Source: Carnegiea gigantea (lineage: Eukaryota > Streptophyta > Magnoliopsida > Caryophyllales > Cactaceae). From it: a DNA stretch of 64,000 nt. Below the pieces are notes generated by a model. It was not told the origin of the DNA. It was given only the letters and a program-made list of their open reading frames with translations, and made no database searches. Shown here in pieces: positions 1-11,720 of this stretch. Within the stretch, counting starts at the first letter, position 1. The number at the start of each line of letters is the position of its first letter. Made by a program: the position numbers and the translations under genes. The stretch lies in assembly GCA_029747015.1 (NCBI GenBank), contig JAKOGI010000571.1, forward strand, positions 298,001 through 362,000, in the 5' to 3' direction.

Positions 1-3000
1 GAATAAAAGTGTCAAGGTTATAAAGCTGAAGAGCTTGTATGGGCACCAACAGGAATGCCATAATTGAAACACAGAACAATGCAGTCTTATACTCAAAACA
101 TTGCCTAAAAAACTCAAATCACACTCATAAAGGCATATACAACAGCCTTGGAAAGGGCTAAGAAAAAAGGTTTTAAGCATTACAAGAATTGATAAACTTT
201 ACTCATCATCTTATTTGATCCGAATTCACTTATATAGAGGATTGACATCTTTTGGACTTAAGGATAGTGTCAATAGGGGAAAAAAAATGCATGAACGTCA
301 AAGATGAGCTAGAGAGATCCCGTTACTACTAAAAGGAGGATTGCAAGCAGTAAGTTGAGTATCGATAATTGATGAAAGAAAGAGGACATATCTCAAATTG
401 ATAGTTGTGATTTCACATAAAGATTAGCGCACTGAGGCAATTCAATGGGGAAATGATATCCAATAAGATACTGCTAGGGCGATTAAACCATTTTTCGCAA
501 AGCAATGGTAGGGGTTATATGACTCAAAAAAGATTTATACATTAGGTTGTGTTGCTACACAATATGGGTGTGGCCAGCTATTGGTCGTACAAGGAAAACA
601 AGGGTTCCCAACAAGGATACACAACTATTTAATGTTGTCTTTCAAGGAAGGTCTGACATTAGTTGGCCAAGGGTTACCATAAGCCCTTTAAATCAATACA
701 AAAAACTCATGTCGCTAAAATTACAGGGCTTAGATCCATTAAAAAGAAATTCACCTGGGTTTTTAACTTGTATATATATACAGACACCTTCCATATCGTA
801 ATTTCCCGCAATCCTCTGTCATGATACTTGGAGTTGTGTCTTGGTAGTACCTTCTTGCATATGACATTTTAATCTTATAAAATCACTCGTAGTAAACCTA
901 TAGAATCCATGCAACATATATGCTCAAGTCACAACTCCTAATTCCTTACCAACATGAGTTATAATGTGTTAATATTGAGTGTTTTGAGTTCATTCCATAA
1001 GACTCTTGCACTTGTTTTACACTTCTCTAGCATCATTTGTCTTCTCAAATCATATCCATGAATTAGCTATAATATAAATTATGATGTCTAGGATTTCTGA
1101 ATGTACATATATAGCACATCCTCAAGCGTTTTCCCGTAGCTCCATCCATGTAAATAGTCATTTTTTGCAAAGTCGGTATACTTGTAGTTGTTAATCGCCA
1201 CTCTTGTTTTCTTGATGATTTACAACATCTAAGTATCTTCACTTAGCTCTCTCTTTTCTTCTTTTTTTTTTTGGTTCACTTTTTCCAAATTATCCATCGT
1301 GATTTTCACTCTACAAACTTCATTATGCTCCTGTGGCCGTAATGATTTAGAGTCATCTGCTTTTGGAAGAATAATGGATAGAACCCATTCTTCATTTATG
1401 CCTTCCTTTTTCTCATTTCTGCTTTTTTGGTCTAATCCTTGTTAGCCCCAAAGAGTTTGCTCATCTATTTGCCTTATTCACTAGATAAATAAAATTTTTC
1501 TCTACATACTTTATTTTGCGTAATTTGATGGGCATATTTTGATCCAAAAGTGCACCTAGTCCAACAAAATATGACAAGGAATAATTTATACAACTTAGAA
1601 TTTCTTATGAATGTCTTGACTTTAAGGTCCACCTTTAGTAATGTCATGTGCCTTTAGAATTTGTATTAATCTCACATCATACAATCTAAAACCTCCGACG
1701 GAGGTTTTCTCTACACTTTTTAAATTTTTCATAAAGCTTATCAATTAGTTGATGCCTCAAATAAGACATGCCTATTTGTATGACTTTACTCAATGGCCGA
1801 AAGTTGTAATGTCAACTGACAGTCTATATCTAATGTCTACCACCTACACAACTAGAAAACATGCTTTAAGGTATGGTGACTTATATGGATGTCTAGCGTA
1901 TGGTGACCTATATAAGTTCACATAATCTTGAAATCAATAAATGACGACACTTCTTTTTCGTATCAGCCCAGATCTTGCCACACATTCCACAATGGTGCCA
2001 AGCAACATACCATAAGCTATTCCACTAACTTTGCATTATTCACTGAAGTAAATTATTATTGCAAATCAACTGCAAGAGTGTGATATGCCCTGTACATATA
2101 TAGTATTACAATATCTATTTTATACTGATTCAATATAAGGATATTGTAACAAAATGCACTTCCGTTGTATAAAGGTTAGACATATTTTGGCACCATATGA
2201 ATCACATAAGGATTTCCAAGTGGCATCCTCAAGTCTTTTCCTGAACATAATTGTACGCAAATATTAAATACGTCTTAATACAACTTCTAACTGGGGGTCA
2301 TCCCCATATATGAAATGGGAACCCAAACTTCATATATAGTGTTGTCGCTATGAATTTAGTAAGCTTCCCTGGGATACGTACGTCCCAACCCTTAATCTCC
2401 TAATTAGTCTTAATTAATTGATCATTAGAGACTGTTATAATGAGGGAGTTAAGATTAGAACTCTACCGCGATCCGAGGAGGATAAGGCTTGAATAGTTCC
2501 CTCAATATTTACATCATAACATTTCTTATTTCAAACACAAGTCAAGTGATATAGTATATACACATGCTCATATTCAAACAACATTCCAATGACCCACAGA
2601 CATACATGTGCATGATTCAAGGCTTTACCAAATGTCACTGTAAGCTCGACTAGACTACATTGATTTCTCCTCATTTTACTTGTGACACCATATGTGAAAA
2701 CTTCTAAAATTCTTAACCTAAAACATAAAAACACAAAATATTTGAAGAATGAGTTAAAGCTCAATACGTTTATCCCTATACTGTAAATTGCAAAAATTTA
2801 TGTTTCGCTAAGCGCTCGCATTTTAATTCATTTTAGCATGAAAACAAGGGAAGAGAGAGTTGTATTAAAGCTATTACAGGTTATTATCTGAAGGTGGAAC
2901 CCAAATTAAGAAATTGATATTGTGACAAAGCGATCATTGAGTAAGGTGCACACCTCCCAGTCTATTGGGAAGCCTGAGCTGAGGCCTGAGCGGTGAATTG

Positions 3001-3373
3001 CTCGGCCTAAACACTAGTATGATAAAACAATACTTGAAAATCATTCATTAAATACTTGTATATTATGAGATTTTGGTATTTATAAAATACGTGAGAATTT
3101 TTCAATAGTCTGGTTTAAAATCTTTCCCTCCCTCTTGTAAGATATTTGTTTATGGCTCTACATCTACAAAAGTGGTCTCGCTTCTACTTCAAGTCGATCC
3201 TTCATTATTAGTATAGTTTAAATAATTTGTGCTATCCCAACCTTTGTTAAGAATCCAAGACCTATCTTATTACCTTCGTAACGATGAACTTGACCTTGAA
3301 TATTTGATTACACACATAAATGAGCATTATCCCTCCTTCATTATTAAGTTGATCCTATTAAGCTTCCTTTCAT
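1..3373. other. AT-rich intergenic DNA, no gene recognised
   Basis: Both strands were read for long frames, domain motifs, LTR ends, TIRs and tRNA-like boxes, and nothing convincing was found. The few open frames are under 85 codons, of biased composition, and show no family motif. Poly-T and AT-rich tracts are common. It is probably decayed transposon or intergenic sequence. Confidence 0.6.
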
Positions 3374-3442
3374 TACCATTACTATTATTATTATTGTTGT
3401 TATTATTATCATCATCATCATCATCATTAGTATTACTACTCA
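3374..3442. repeat. Compound trinucleotide microsatellite (ATT/ATC)
   Basis: A run of att and gtt triplets passes into consecutive atc/tca triplets and then att/act. A Leu/Ser homopolymeric frame crosses it (3229-3483, plus strand), but that is a by-product of the repeat rather than a gene. Confidence 0.9.
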
Positions 3443-4545
3443 TATCAAATTTTATCCCAATATCCCCCTTTAGAAATAAGTAATTTATTAACAAAAAGGC
3501 ATTAGTCTAAGTAAAACCAATTTAAAGGTTTGGTTTTACTGTTAATGCAGTATTTAGTCTCTCAAACCCCATTTGAAAGGGCATTAATGTTTAAAATTTT
3601 TGGGTGAATTTTAATTATCATTTACTTGTTGGACTACAAGTTAGATCATTTTTTACTAGACCTAATCAACACGAGGGTTGGTAGACAAGGGTTTTCTCGA
3701 TCCTAACTCTACCCAACCCTCATGCTGTTCAGCATACATTTGACCCTAGCCCTAATCGTATAAGTACCCTTGGGTCATAGAGTTAGGCTCAACACTCAAA
3801 CCTTTCCTGAATAGAAAGTGAGATTTTTCGCCAATATTTTTTTTTATTATAAAGTTTAACACTGAACACCCTACTAAGTAAAAGGTCAAGTAATAATATA
3901 ATATTACAATGAAATGTATTGGAATTATAATCAATGTAATGCATAATCTAATGATTAAAAAAATTAGTTCACTACAATGACTATTCAAAACATTAAAGAG
4001 TGAGGATGTTAGATGGTTACAGTCGTTTGGAGAGATACATAGAGCCAGAAGGCTAAGAGGCATGAAATTAAAAACAAAAAGCCTTTGAACAAATGAAAAC
4101 CAAAGTATATTATTTTAGTTTCAATTTTAATCTTTAGTAAAAAGTGTGGATCAACTATGAGGGTCAAAACCTCTACCCAAGCCCAACCCTCACCATAGTT
4201 GGCTAACCTCAATTTCGTGGTTGGCCAAGTCGAAGCCCCAAAAAAATGAAAGTCAACTCTGACCCTCATTTTTAAGCTTGGCTCCGGTTGGGTCGAGTCC
4301 CGCCCTATCCGTTGATCAGGAATTTGTGTTTAACCTACACAAGAACAATTCAACCTTTAACTACCTCCATATTTTTTCATTAACTTATTAGCCTGGTACT
4401 TTTATTATGCTGCAAAAATCAGGCTTCACTATTGCTTTTAGTCACCAATTTCACTCAAATTTGACATTAAAATACAATTCAATTCACATATTGATTTCAA
4501 AATTTATATCAAGTCAATTTCTTTTGACAACCCCCAAAATACCAT
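3443..4545. other. AT-rich intergenic DNA left of the Tat element
   Basis: No coding capacity was recognised. Positions 3660-4320 are enriched in short gggttg/caaccc and gaccc/gggtc motifs on both strands, resembling the subterminal repeats of non-autonomous DNA transposons, but no matching terminal inverted repeat pair with a target duplication could be fixed. The last five bases (accat) are the left half of the Tat target site. Confidence 0.5.
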
Positions 4546-5151
4546 TGTAAACACAAATTTCGTACCTAAAATAAATTAGACAGGAAATTCAAAAAACAAA
4601 TGGAATCTTGTATTGATGTAATATGTGTAGGTACAATCTCTGAATTTAATACAATGAGATAATCCTCTGATTCGATCTCCTAATAACTTGAGTATTCCGA
4701 GGGCTTGATACTTGATCTCAGTTGATGCAAATCAGTTGAAGAACTCTGAAGACTGTTCTTGATTTTGATCTGCAAGTGGCTGATTGTAGTTTCTGAAGCT
4801 CTGTAAGTCTTGATCCTTCTCGCTTGGTAGCTGGATGTTTCTTACCGTCTGAGCTCTGAATTCTGCAAATGCTCAATCCAAATGAAGGGGAGTGACCCTT
4901 ATTTATAGGCTCTACTAACTAGGGTTAGAGCCGGGTTTTGGGCCTAGGCCCAGAATTATTTCCCCATTTTTAAATAAAAAAATAATTACTAATTTCCGCA
5001 TTATTGATCACACGTGGTAGCTTTTAATTGGCTGAATTTAATTTTCGCCATGTGGGCCCACCCAAGTCAACGTGACACATGGTAATCTGTAATTAGTCGA
5101 TTTTTTACACGTGGCACCATCCGATTGGTTGTAGAATTTTTACTTTCTACA
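4546..5151 (-). repeat. 3' LTR of the Tat element
   Basis: Matches 18345-18951 along its whole length with scattered substitutions. It begins tgtaaacac and ends tttctaca on the plus strand, so it has the TG...CA ends of an LTR. A TATA-like motif (ctataaata on the minus strand, 4900-4908) lies at the place equivalent to that in the 5' LTR. Confidence 0.93.
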
Positions 5152-5166
5152 AATGCCCTCTCGAGA
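5152..5166 (-). other. Polypurine tract of the Tat element
   Basis: Read on the minus strand, the bases just before the 3' LTR are a short purine-rich run, gagagggcatt, ending at the TG of the LTR. This is where plus-strand DNA synthesis primes in LTR retrotransposons. The call rests on position and composition. Confidence 0.6.
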
Positions 5167-6866
5167 GTAGGCCGCGTACACAAATTTGAATTGTGTGTTT
5201 CTTTTTGAAGCGGCTGAATCTCGAATGCTTGATTGATGCAAATGATAAAAAATTCATCCGGTCAATTTTTTATTTGCCAAGTAATAATTTTTTTTTTTCA
5301 CACTTTTCCAAAACTTTTTTTGAAAGTTAAGCCCAACTTGGCAAATTCCTAAGAGAATTAAGATTGGTAGATATTCGGGCTTAGGAAAATGAATTGAGGC
5401 CCAGGCATACCCCTCCCTTTTCTTTTTTCATAATTCTCTTTTTTTTTCTTTCCCTCCCCTTTTTTTCTTTTTTAAAAAAAAGAATGGAAGACTTTTGCCC
5501 AGGCCAGAATACGCATGCCTTTTCAGCTCTTTCGTCTCTTTTTGCTTTTTTTCTCTTTTTTTTGCCCTTTTCTTTTATTGGTGATAATTTTGAGTTGACG
5601 ATTTGCGATAAAATTCTATCAATAACTATCGATCAAATTTATCCACAACTCAAAAAGATAAAAATTACTGATATATGAGTTGAAGTGGAAGTAGGAAGTT
5701 TCAATTGCCCACTACTACATAAACCCATATGCAGATGCCTCTAATTCACCAATTCTTTTTTCTCTGTTCAGTGTATTTTAGCTTGAGGCGATTCTCCCTT
5801 TTTTTTAACACTCTCATCTTCCCAGTGATTTTTTTCTGCGTCTTCTTCCTCATTGCCGGCGAGAAGTCCGGCACCGATTGAGCCAAAACAGAGACCCTTC
5901 GCTTTCTGTTTGAATCGACCGAATTTTCTTGAAGCTTGACGGACTTCTTCGTCGGCGGGAATTCGGATATGGGTAATGCGAAATATGGGTAGGGCTCTTC
6001 GAATTTGGTCCAATTTAATCGGAGCTTTGATTCTCTGAGTTGGGCATAGACGTAGTATCGAGGTCCTCGTTCCATCAGATAAGAATCAGTTGTGAATTGG
6101 AGTAGGGAGTTGTGGGTGTTGAGAGGATCCCAATACTGAGGGAGGATTAGGGAAACCGGCTCGAGGGTTAGTTGCAGAGATTCTCTAGTCTCTGCTATTA
6201 ATTTGATTGATTACTGGATCAATCTCTAAGCAATTGTTCTCTGGTTTTAAATTTTTTATATTCTTGCTTTTTCACCCCTTTCGTTGTTCTCTATAAAATG
6301 CTTGAGTTTTCAACGGTCTGATTTGAGTATGAGAGACAGAGAGAGGGGGGCAGCCATGGTGAGGGGGATCTTGAGAGAAACAAGCAGAAAAGAGGAAGAG
6401 AGAGAAAGAAGAGGAGGGAATGAAAAACAGCTCATGCGTGTGCCCCGCCTCTGTTTTTAACAAATTGATGTCGAACTATGCCAGAGTGTTGGTGTCATCA
6501 GACCAACACTCCAAAGCAATTCCGCCACTTTTGTGTCTTTTTCGTTGTCGTCGCCCAGAAGACATGCAGCCTTTTACTATGCTTCTCCCATTTTCTTTTT
6601 TTTTTTTAATTTTGTTTCATCCCAGGCCTCGCTTTTTTCCTTTTTTTTTTTTTTTTTTTTTTTTGTTTGGAGAGGCCCTTTTCTTTGTTTTTATCCCCTT
6701 CTTTTTTTGGTTTTTTTTTTTTAAGGCTCCCTCGTCCTCTCTTTTGTGACTAAATTAAAACTTAGTCATCTAATTAAATCAATTTGTGACTGATTTAATT
6801 TTTTTTGTAATAATTTTTTTAAAAGTAGCGCTTCTTTCTTTTTTTCCCTTTTTTTAGGAAGCTGTT
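5167..6866. other. Long T-rich 3' region of the Tat element
   Basis: This stretch lies between the 3' LTR and the tandem repeat. It is dominated by long poly-T and T/C tracts on the plus strand (around 5290, 5440-5580, 6590-6730, 6840). A 109-codon minus-strand frame (5746-6075) and a 109-codon plus-strand frame (6420-6749, mostly Phe) are open, but neither matches a family I know. For a plus-strand transcript of the mobile-domain ORF this would be promoter and 5' leader; for the element's own transcript it is 3' untranslated. Such regions are hypervariable in Tat elements. Confidence 0.6.
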
Positions 6867-7416
6867 GAATAGACTACTCCCCCTATTAGATCGTAAGTAA
6901 GGTCAACTTTTAAGACGCAGAATCGTTTCTTCACGTAGATTTGATTCTTCGCAGGAGACTCCCTCACTTAATCTAATTGGGGTCGACTTGAATTCTTTCC
7001 TTCCAACCACAACTCCTCCGATTAGATCGCAAAGTGAGGTCAACTTTTAAGACGAGGAATCGTTTCTCCCGGTGGATTCGATTCTTCGCATGAGACTCCC
7101 TCATTTAATCTAATTAGAGCCGACTTGCTGTTCTTCCTTCCAGTCACGACTCCTCCGATTAGATAGCGAAATAAAGTCGACTTTTAAGACGAGAAATCGT
7201 TTCTCTCCATAGATTCGATTCTTCGCAGGAGACTCCCTCACTTAGTCTAATTAGGGTCGACTTGAATTTCTTCCTTCCTGCCGCGACTCCTCCAATTAGA
7301 TCGTAAAGCGAGGTCGACTTTTAAGATGATGAATCGTTTCTCCCCGTAGATTCGATTCTTCGTAGGAGATTCCCTCACTTAATCTAATTGGGGTCGACTT
7401 GCCTTTCTTCCTTCAC
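6867..7416. repeat. Four-copy tandem repeat, period 136-137 bp, in the Tat 3' region
   Basis: The landmark attaga recurs at 6885, 7021, 7158 and 7295, spacings of 136, 137 and 137. Each unit contains cttttaagacga, gaatcgtttct, gattcttcg and gagactccctca in the same order, and ends with gtcgactt and cttcctt. The last unit stops at about 7416, next to the start of the mobile-domain frame. Copies differ by scattered substitutions. Tandem repeats in the 3' region of Tat elements are known as seeds of satellite DNA. Confidence 0.9.
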
Positions 7417-7418
7417 CA

Positions 7419-9080
7419 TGGTCCAATCCCAAGAAACCAACTCTTACCATCCTGGACAGAGAAGACGATCCAATTGAAGAAGGTGTAACTCTCTGCGTAG
7501 ATATGCCAACACTGCTACCATCTAGACGCTCTTTACTCCATAACTACCTTGCAGATTCATGCTGGGGAGTGGGATCTACCCATGACATACAAAGATCAGA
7601 CGGAGTCATCTCGACTTTAAGAGTTTTGAAGCTTAGCTCGCCATTATTTGCATCTTCAACCCCTTCTCAAGGAGCAACACCCTTACTCCGACATCGTATC
7701 ATAGATGGGACACTACCCTGGGGTAATTTTTCACCTTGTTTCTGCGACAACTTCTTCATGCCGTGCTATTGGGAATGGCTTGAAGACGTTCTTAGTCGCA
7801 ACAAAGATAGGCTTGTGGAATGGAGGTTTTACGACGGACTGTATGCATCATTGTTCTCTTATGACATGAGTCTCACCATCTTCAAAGCATTTTGTGAACT
7901 GTGGTGCCACACTACCAACACCCTTGGCACAGAAAGCGGCAATATGTCAATCCCCTTATGAGATTTACAGGCTATAGGTGGACTTCTAGCTGACGGTACT
8001 TACTACGAAGAAGTCATTCCATCCGCAAGAGAACTCCTTTCTATAAGACGTGTAGATAATGATATTCTAGTGACTTGCTCGTTCCTCTTCTCTGTATTCC
8101 ACAGACTATGCCAAGATGTTCATGGCATCATTCAACTTATTGCTTCCGAATGGATATGCTTCTAGTTTCAAGGGCGGCAGATTTACACACCTCCTCCCAG
8201 TCATGACAACCGAAAGCGAGTTAAACCTCCAATAAACACATCATGTCCATCTGGCTTGATTGCTCCTCGCACAGGGCGAACGAAGAGAGAGAAGGATCCT
8301 TTTGTGACGCTCAACATTCCTGAGGCCCTAATCGAAGAGACCTACCTTGCCGCCCTTATTTCCTGTTGGTTATGCTCCTTTGTGCCACCAACTAAAGCAA
8401 TGTGCCTTATTCACCCAGCTGTGTTTATAGCTACAAGCAAACTAGCTCACGGGGAATGTCCAAACCTAGTAATTCCTACTTTGGCTAGCATTTATCGGGC
8501 GTTGAATAGAATTTCTACGGCTCAGAGTCTGAACAAGTTGGAAGTAATTTTTCCCATTCACTACGTTTATGGATGGTTAGGGACTTACTTCCAAGCTTAT
8601 TTTGATCATCCCCATCATCGGCACGGCCATCCTAAGGTGCTGAGGTTCTCTGGTGAAAAGATGAATCGGACTCTTGACGTACAAGAAGCTCGAGAGCTAT
8701 TGAAATGCAAGGATTCGTCTATCATGTATTCTAACGCTCTTATGAATGATACATCGATCACCTTGATTGACACCCAGAATTTATCCTCAAGCTGGAAAGT
8801 ATATTTGATTTACCTTGCGACAGGGAAGAACAATTGTGATCGAACCGTACTTCCCTTGAGAGTTTTGGTGACAATTTTGCTTCTATCAAGATGTACTAAG
8901 TGAGCCGCGAATGAATGACCGAGAGGGCACCTTACAAGACGTAGCTTGCTATCGGTTCAACCCCACAGAACACATAATAAGGTCCAGCGTGACAATTCCT
9001 GCTTCTCCTAATAAGAAGTCTACACTGGTCATTATTGCATATAAATGCCAATTGGTGGCGATCTTCGTAGGGTGATCTTT
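7419..9080 (+). pseudogene. Plant mobile domain (aminotransferase-like PMD) ORF, disrupted, antisense in Tat element
   Basis: The frame opening near 7430 runs as one frame to about 8860 with stops at 7959-7961 (TGA where the family has Trp) and near 8163. Recognisable PMD features are a WEWLEDVLSRN segment, a FYDGLYASLFSYD segment, ALCELWC-like FCELWCHTTNTL, then IGGLLADGTYYEEV after the stop. A second half (8256-8903) carries AYFDHPHH and GKNNCDRTVLP-like motifs. After about 8860 the homology-like reading changes frame. PMD proteins such as MAIN/MAIL1 act in gene silencing and development, and PMD ORFs are found both as host genes and inside Ty3/gypsy elements. This copy lies antisense to gag-pol, between integrase and the 3' LTR. 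No good start codon was found in the opening frame; an ATG at 7503 is in frame. Loss of function is clear. Confidence 0.8.
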
Positions 9081-9186
9081 TCTCTCAAGGGCGTAAATAT
9101 CCTAGAGGCGAGGCTGTGCAACCACGAAGAGCTTCTAAAGTGAGAGTTGCTAATGATGCATCCGCCTTATTGTCACTTCCGAAAAA

Positions 9187-10344
9187 GTGAGTGCACATAA
9201 GCCAATCATGCAGCAGCGTAACAAACATGCTCTATCCCCAGCTGAGCTTAGAAAAGAAGGAGGCGATAGTTCCTCGTTGGGAGCGGACATATCTCCTCAG
9301 AAAAGTAGAAGTTGTTCACCTGGGAAAGTAAAGATTGAAGCTTTGAGAGGTTTAGGTGTTAGGTCCTCTATTAGTGGAGCAAAGAATTTCTAAGGCTCAA
9401 AAAGCAAACCAGACGTTGCAACCAAGCTGCCTAACTCCAAGAACAAGTCTAACAGTGCGACGAGCTCACTGAAATCAGAGAACAAAGCAAAGGGCGAGGT
9501 GCATCCTGTTATCCTGCCCCCTTTTCCGTCTCTTTTTTGTTGTCCCCTTTTTTTTTACTTAATCCGCCTTTTAATGTAGGGATATATTGCTGAAATCGAA
9601 GATAGACTTAAGGCCGCATTTGGTGACAAAGACAGTGAAGCCACCTTAACTGTGCCTGCTGCCAAGTCAACTGAGGACGATTCTATTAACATAATGCCAT
9701 CGCCAGTGAAACAAGCAGAGCGCTGTCAATCACCTACTCCTTCTGTTGCAACCTACTTTCCTAGGAGAATTGCTTTTGGCGTGTTTAATGATCTGGCCTT
9801 GAGTGTAAAGCAACGTTTTCAATGACAGTTGAAAAAGTTCAGCCCAAAGACAGAAGGCGACCTTACAAATATCCACCAGGAAGCTGAGCAAATATATGAA
9901 ATGTTATCATCCTTCCAGGCAGATTATTTGGGCCTAAAGAATAATGTCGAGGCATATTTGAATAAAGTCGGATAGTATTTGAAGTTGAAAGCACAATTAG
10001 AAGATCGGACTCCTACCGAAGATGTGCCAAGCAAGCGAGCAGCCTTATTAGACAAACTTAAAGAGGCACGAGCTTCAGTGGAAAAGGTCGGTGCGTAGTT
10101 TGATGAGACAACTACTACTATCGCCCAAGCTCATAAGCGAAGGAAGCTACTTGAGGTAGATCTTGAACGAGTAAAGGCGAATGAGCTGGAATTGCAAGAC
10201 AAATTAGTAGAGACTGAAGCTTCATTGAAAAAAGTCAAAGATGGTGTATCTCTTCTTAAAAAACACGTTGTTGATTTAGATGCCGCAGCCCAAGTTACCG
10301 CAGAAGAAACGGCTCAAAGTGAACCATCAAGGAAACGTGCCTAA
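9187..10344 (+). pseudogene. C-terminal coiled-coil tail of the PMD ORF, disrupted
   Basis: An open frame with Lys/Ser/Glu-rich composition starts near 9187, has a stop at 9391, continues in frame to 9498, crosses an intron-like gap, and continues in frame from 9580 to a TAA at 10342-10344. The second part contains about 170 codons of Glu/Lys/Leu/Ala-rich heptad-like sequence, typical of a coiled coil, interrupted by TGA at 9823, TAG at 9973 and TAG at 10096. All three are one transition from Arg or Gln codons. Long coiled-coil tails after the PMD are common in transposon-borne versions. The link to the PMD core upstream is inferred from order, strand and absence of another start. Confidence 0.65.
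9499..9579 (+). other. Intron-like gap in the PMD tail
   Basis: The sequence begins GT after GGCGAG, is pyrimidine-rich towards its end (long T run at about 9547-9556) and ends TGTAG. Removing these 81 bases joins the frames on either side in phase 0, while reading through gives no coding-like sequence. A plant intron of this size is normal. It shows that this ORF is meant to be transcribed from the plus strand, since the splice signals face that way. Confidence 0.6.
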
Positions 10345-10786
10345 GAGCTTTTAGGCGCACTGGATGCCTAGACCATATCTGGTGGATTTGTTCTAGATTT
10401 TTTTTCATTTTGCAACTTGTTACTTCTTTTTGGACTCAGTATGGTTTTCATATATTACAATAAGACAAATCTTTTAATTCAAGTTTATGCAACAATATGT
10501 AGCTGTATCCAACGAACAAAACCAATAGCACTAACATAATTTATTCCTCCATTGTTTTTTTTCCGGCTTTACTTAGGAAATATACTCAAGTTGCCTACGT
10601 ACCTAAAGGGAATGTAATACCCTAAAGGATCAAGCTATACGTAGTTCAAGAGCATAACATTTTTTTATTTGTTTTGCTTTGCCATTCACAGTTTAGACGC
10701 TTGCAGGCCAGGAGTATAACAAAGAAATTTAACTTGAAAGAACGAGTAGTTTAGGCTCTTACTTAGGAGCTTGGCGATATCCTATA
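10345..10786. other. Convergent spacer between PMD ORF and integrase
   Basis: This is about 440 bp without coding capacity between the 3' ends of two converging frames. It holds an imperfect inverted repeat (10593-10647): cctacgtacc on the left and tatacgtagttc on the right, with inner ctaaaggg / taccctaaagg. It could be a terminator or RNA structure serving one or both strands. Function is not established. Confidence 0.45.
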
Positions 10787-11515
10787 TCAAGGGTAGTAGC
10801 ATTTCAAGAACTTGCCATTTATGGGTCCTACCCGAACCCTTTGTCCATCTACTATCTTATAGGCTCTATTTGTGTTGACTTCTCTAACCACATAGGGACC
10901 ATCCCACTTAGAGGTGAATTTACTTCTAGATTTGTGGAAGACAATGATTGGTCTTCTTACTGCCAACACCTTATCTCCTATTTGGAATGAGCGAGGTCGA
11001 GCCCTTTTGTTGAACGCTCTTGATAGACGGGCTTGGTAGCATTCTAGCTTTCGTTGTGCCTGAAGTCTCCTCTCATCAAGGGCCTCTAACTCAACTAAGC
11101 AAAGCCTGTGATTTTTGTCTTCCAACAAACCTTCTTGTATGGCGATGCGGAGTGATGGGACTTGAAGCTCCAACGGTAGAACGGCTTCAACTCTATACAC
11201 CAAAGCGAATGGGATCGACTGTGTTGGCGTCTTATACGTTGTTCGATATGCCCAAAGAGCTTTCCCTAGTCTTTCATGCCAATCTCGTTTAGATTTTATA
11301 ACAACCTTTTTGAATAAGTTGCAAAGTGTTTTATTAAAGGCTTCTGCCAGGCCATTTGCAGGGGCATTGTACATGGAAAACTTATGTTGGGCAAACTTAA
11401 ACTTCTCGCATAGGCTAGTCATCAAGCTGTTGAAAAAGGGCTTATCATTATAGGTGATAATGTACCTCGGCACACCATATCGATGGATAATATGTGTCCT
11501 TATGAAGTCAACCAC
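10787..11515 (-). pseudogene. Integrase catalytic core and C-terminal domain of Tat element
   Basis: 242 codons cover the second half of the rve core and the C-terminal region. The family motif near the second catalytic Asp reads ITYNDKPF where ITDNGKPF is usual, so that Asp is replaced by Tyr. The catalytic Glu is present in NGLAEAFNKT. Downstream are WAYRTTYKTPT and the GPYVV and KCYYP segments of the C-terminal domain. The frame differs from that of the zinc-binding part (11721-11927), so integrase is broken by at least one frameshift and stop. It would insert element cDNA in the nucleus; this copy cannot. Confidence 0.88.
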
Positions 11516-11720
11516 ATTTTTTTTTTTTGACCTCCCTTAATGGAATTGCTTCTGCCCATTTAGAGAAGTAATCAGTGGCAGCTAAGATGTAGGAGTGACC
11601 AATAGACGATTTAGGCGTGATTGGTCCAATGACATCAAGCCCCCATACCTCAAATGGCCAAGATGCAACTGTTGGGTGGAGAGGTTCGGGAGGTTGATGT
11701 ATGAAGTTAGCGTGGAACTT

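Noticed and set aside
3660..4320. Non-autonomous DNA transposon with gggtt/aaccc repeats
   Set aside because: Motif density is suggestive but no paired termini with a target duplication were found.
5746..6075. 109-codon minus-strand ORF as a host gene
   Set aside because: No family motif, lies in the 3' region of a retrotransposon, no start or splice context. Kept only as an observation.
6420..6749. 109-codon plus-strand ORF rich in Phe
   Set aside because: Produced by long poly-T tracts.
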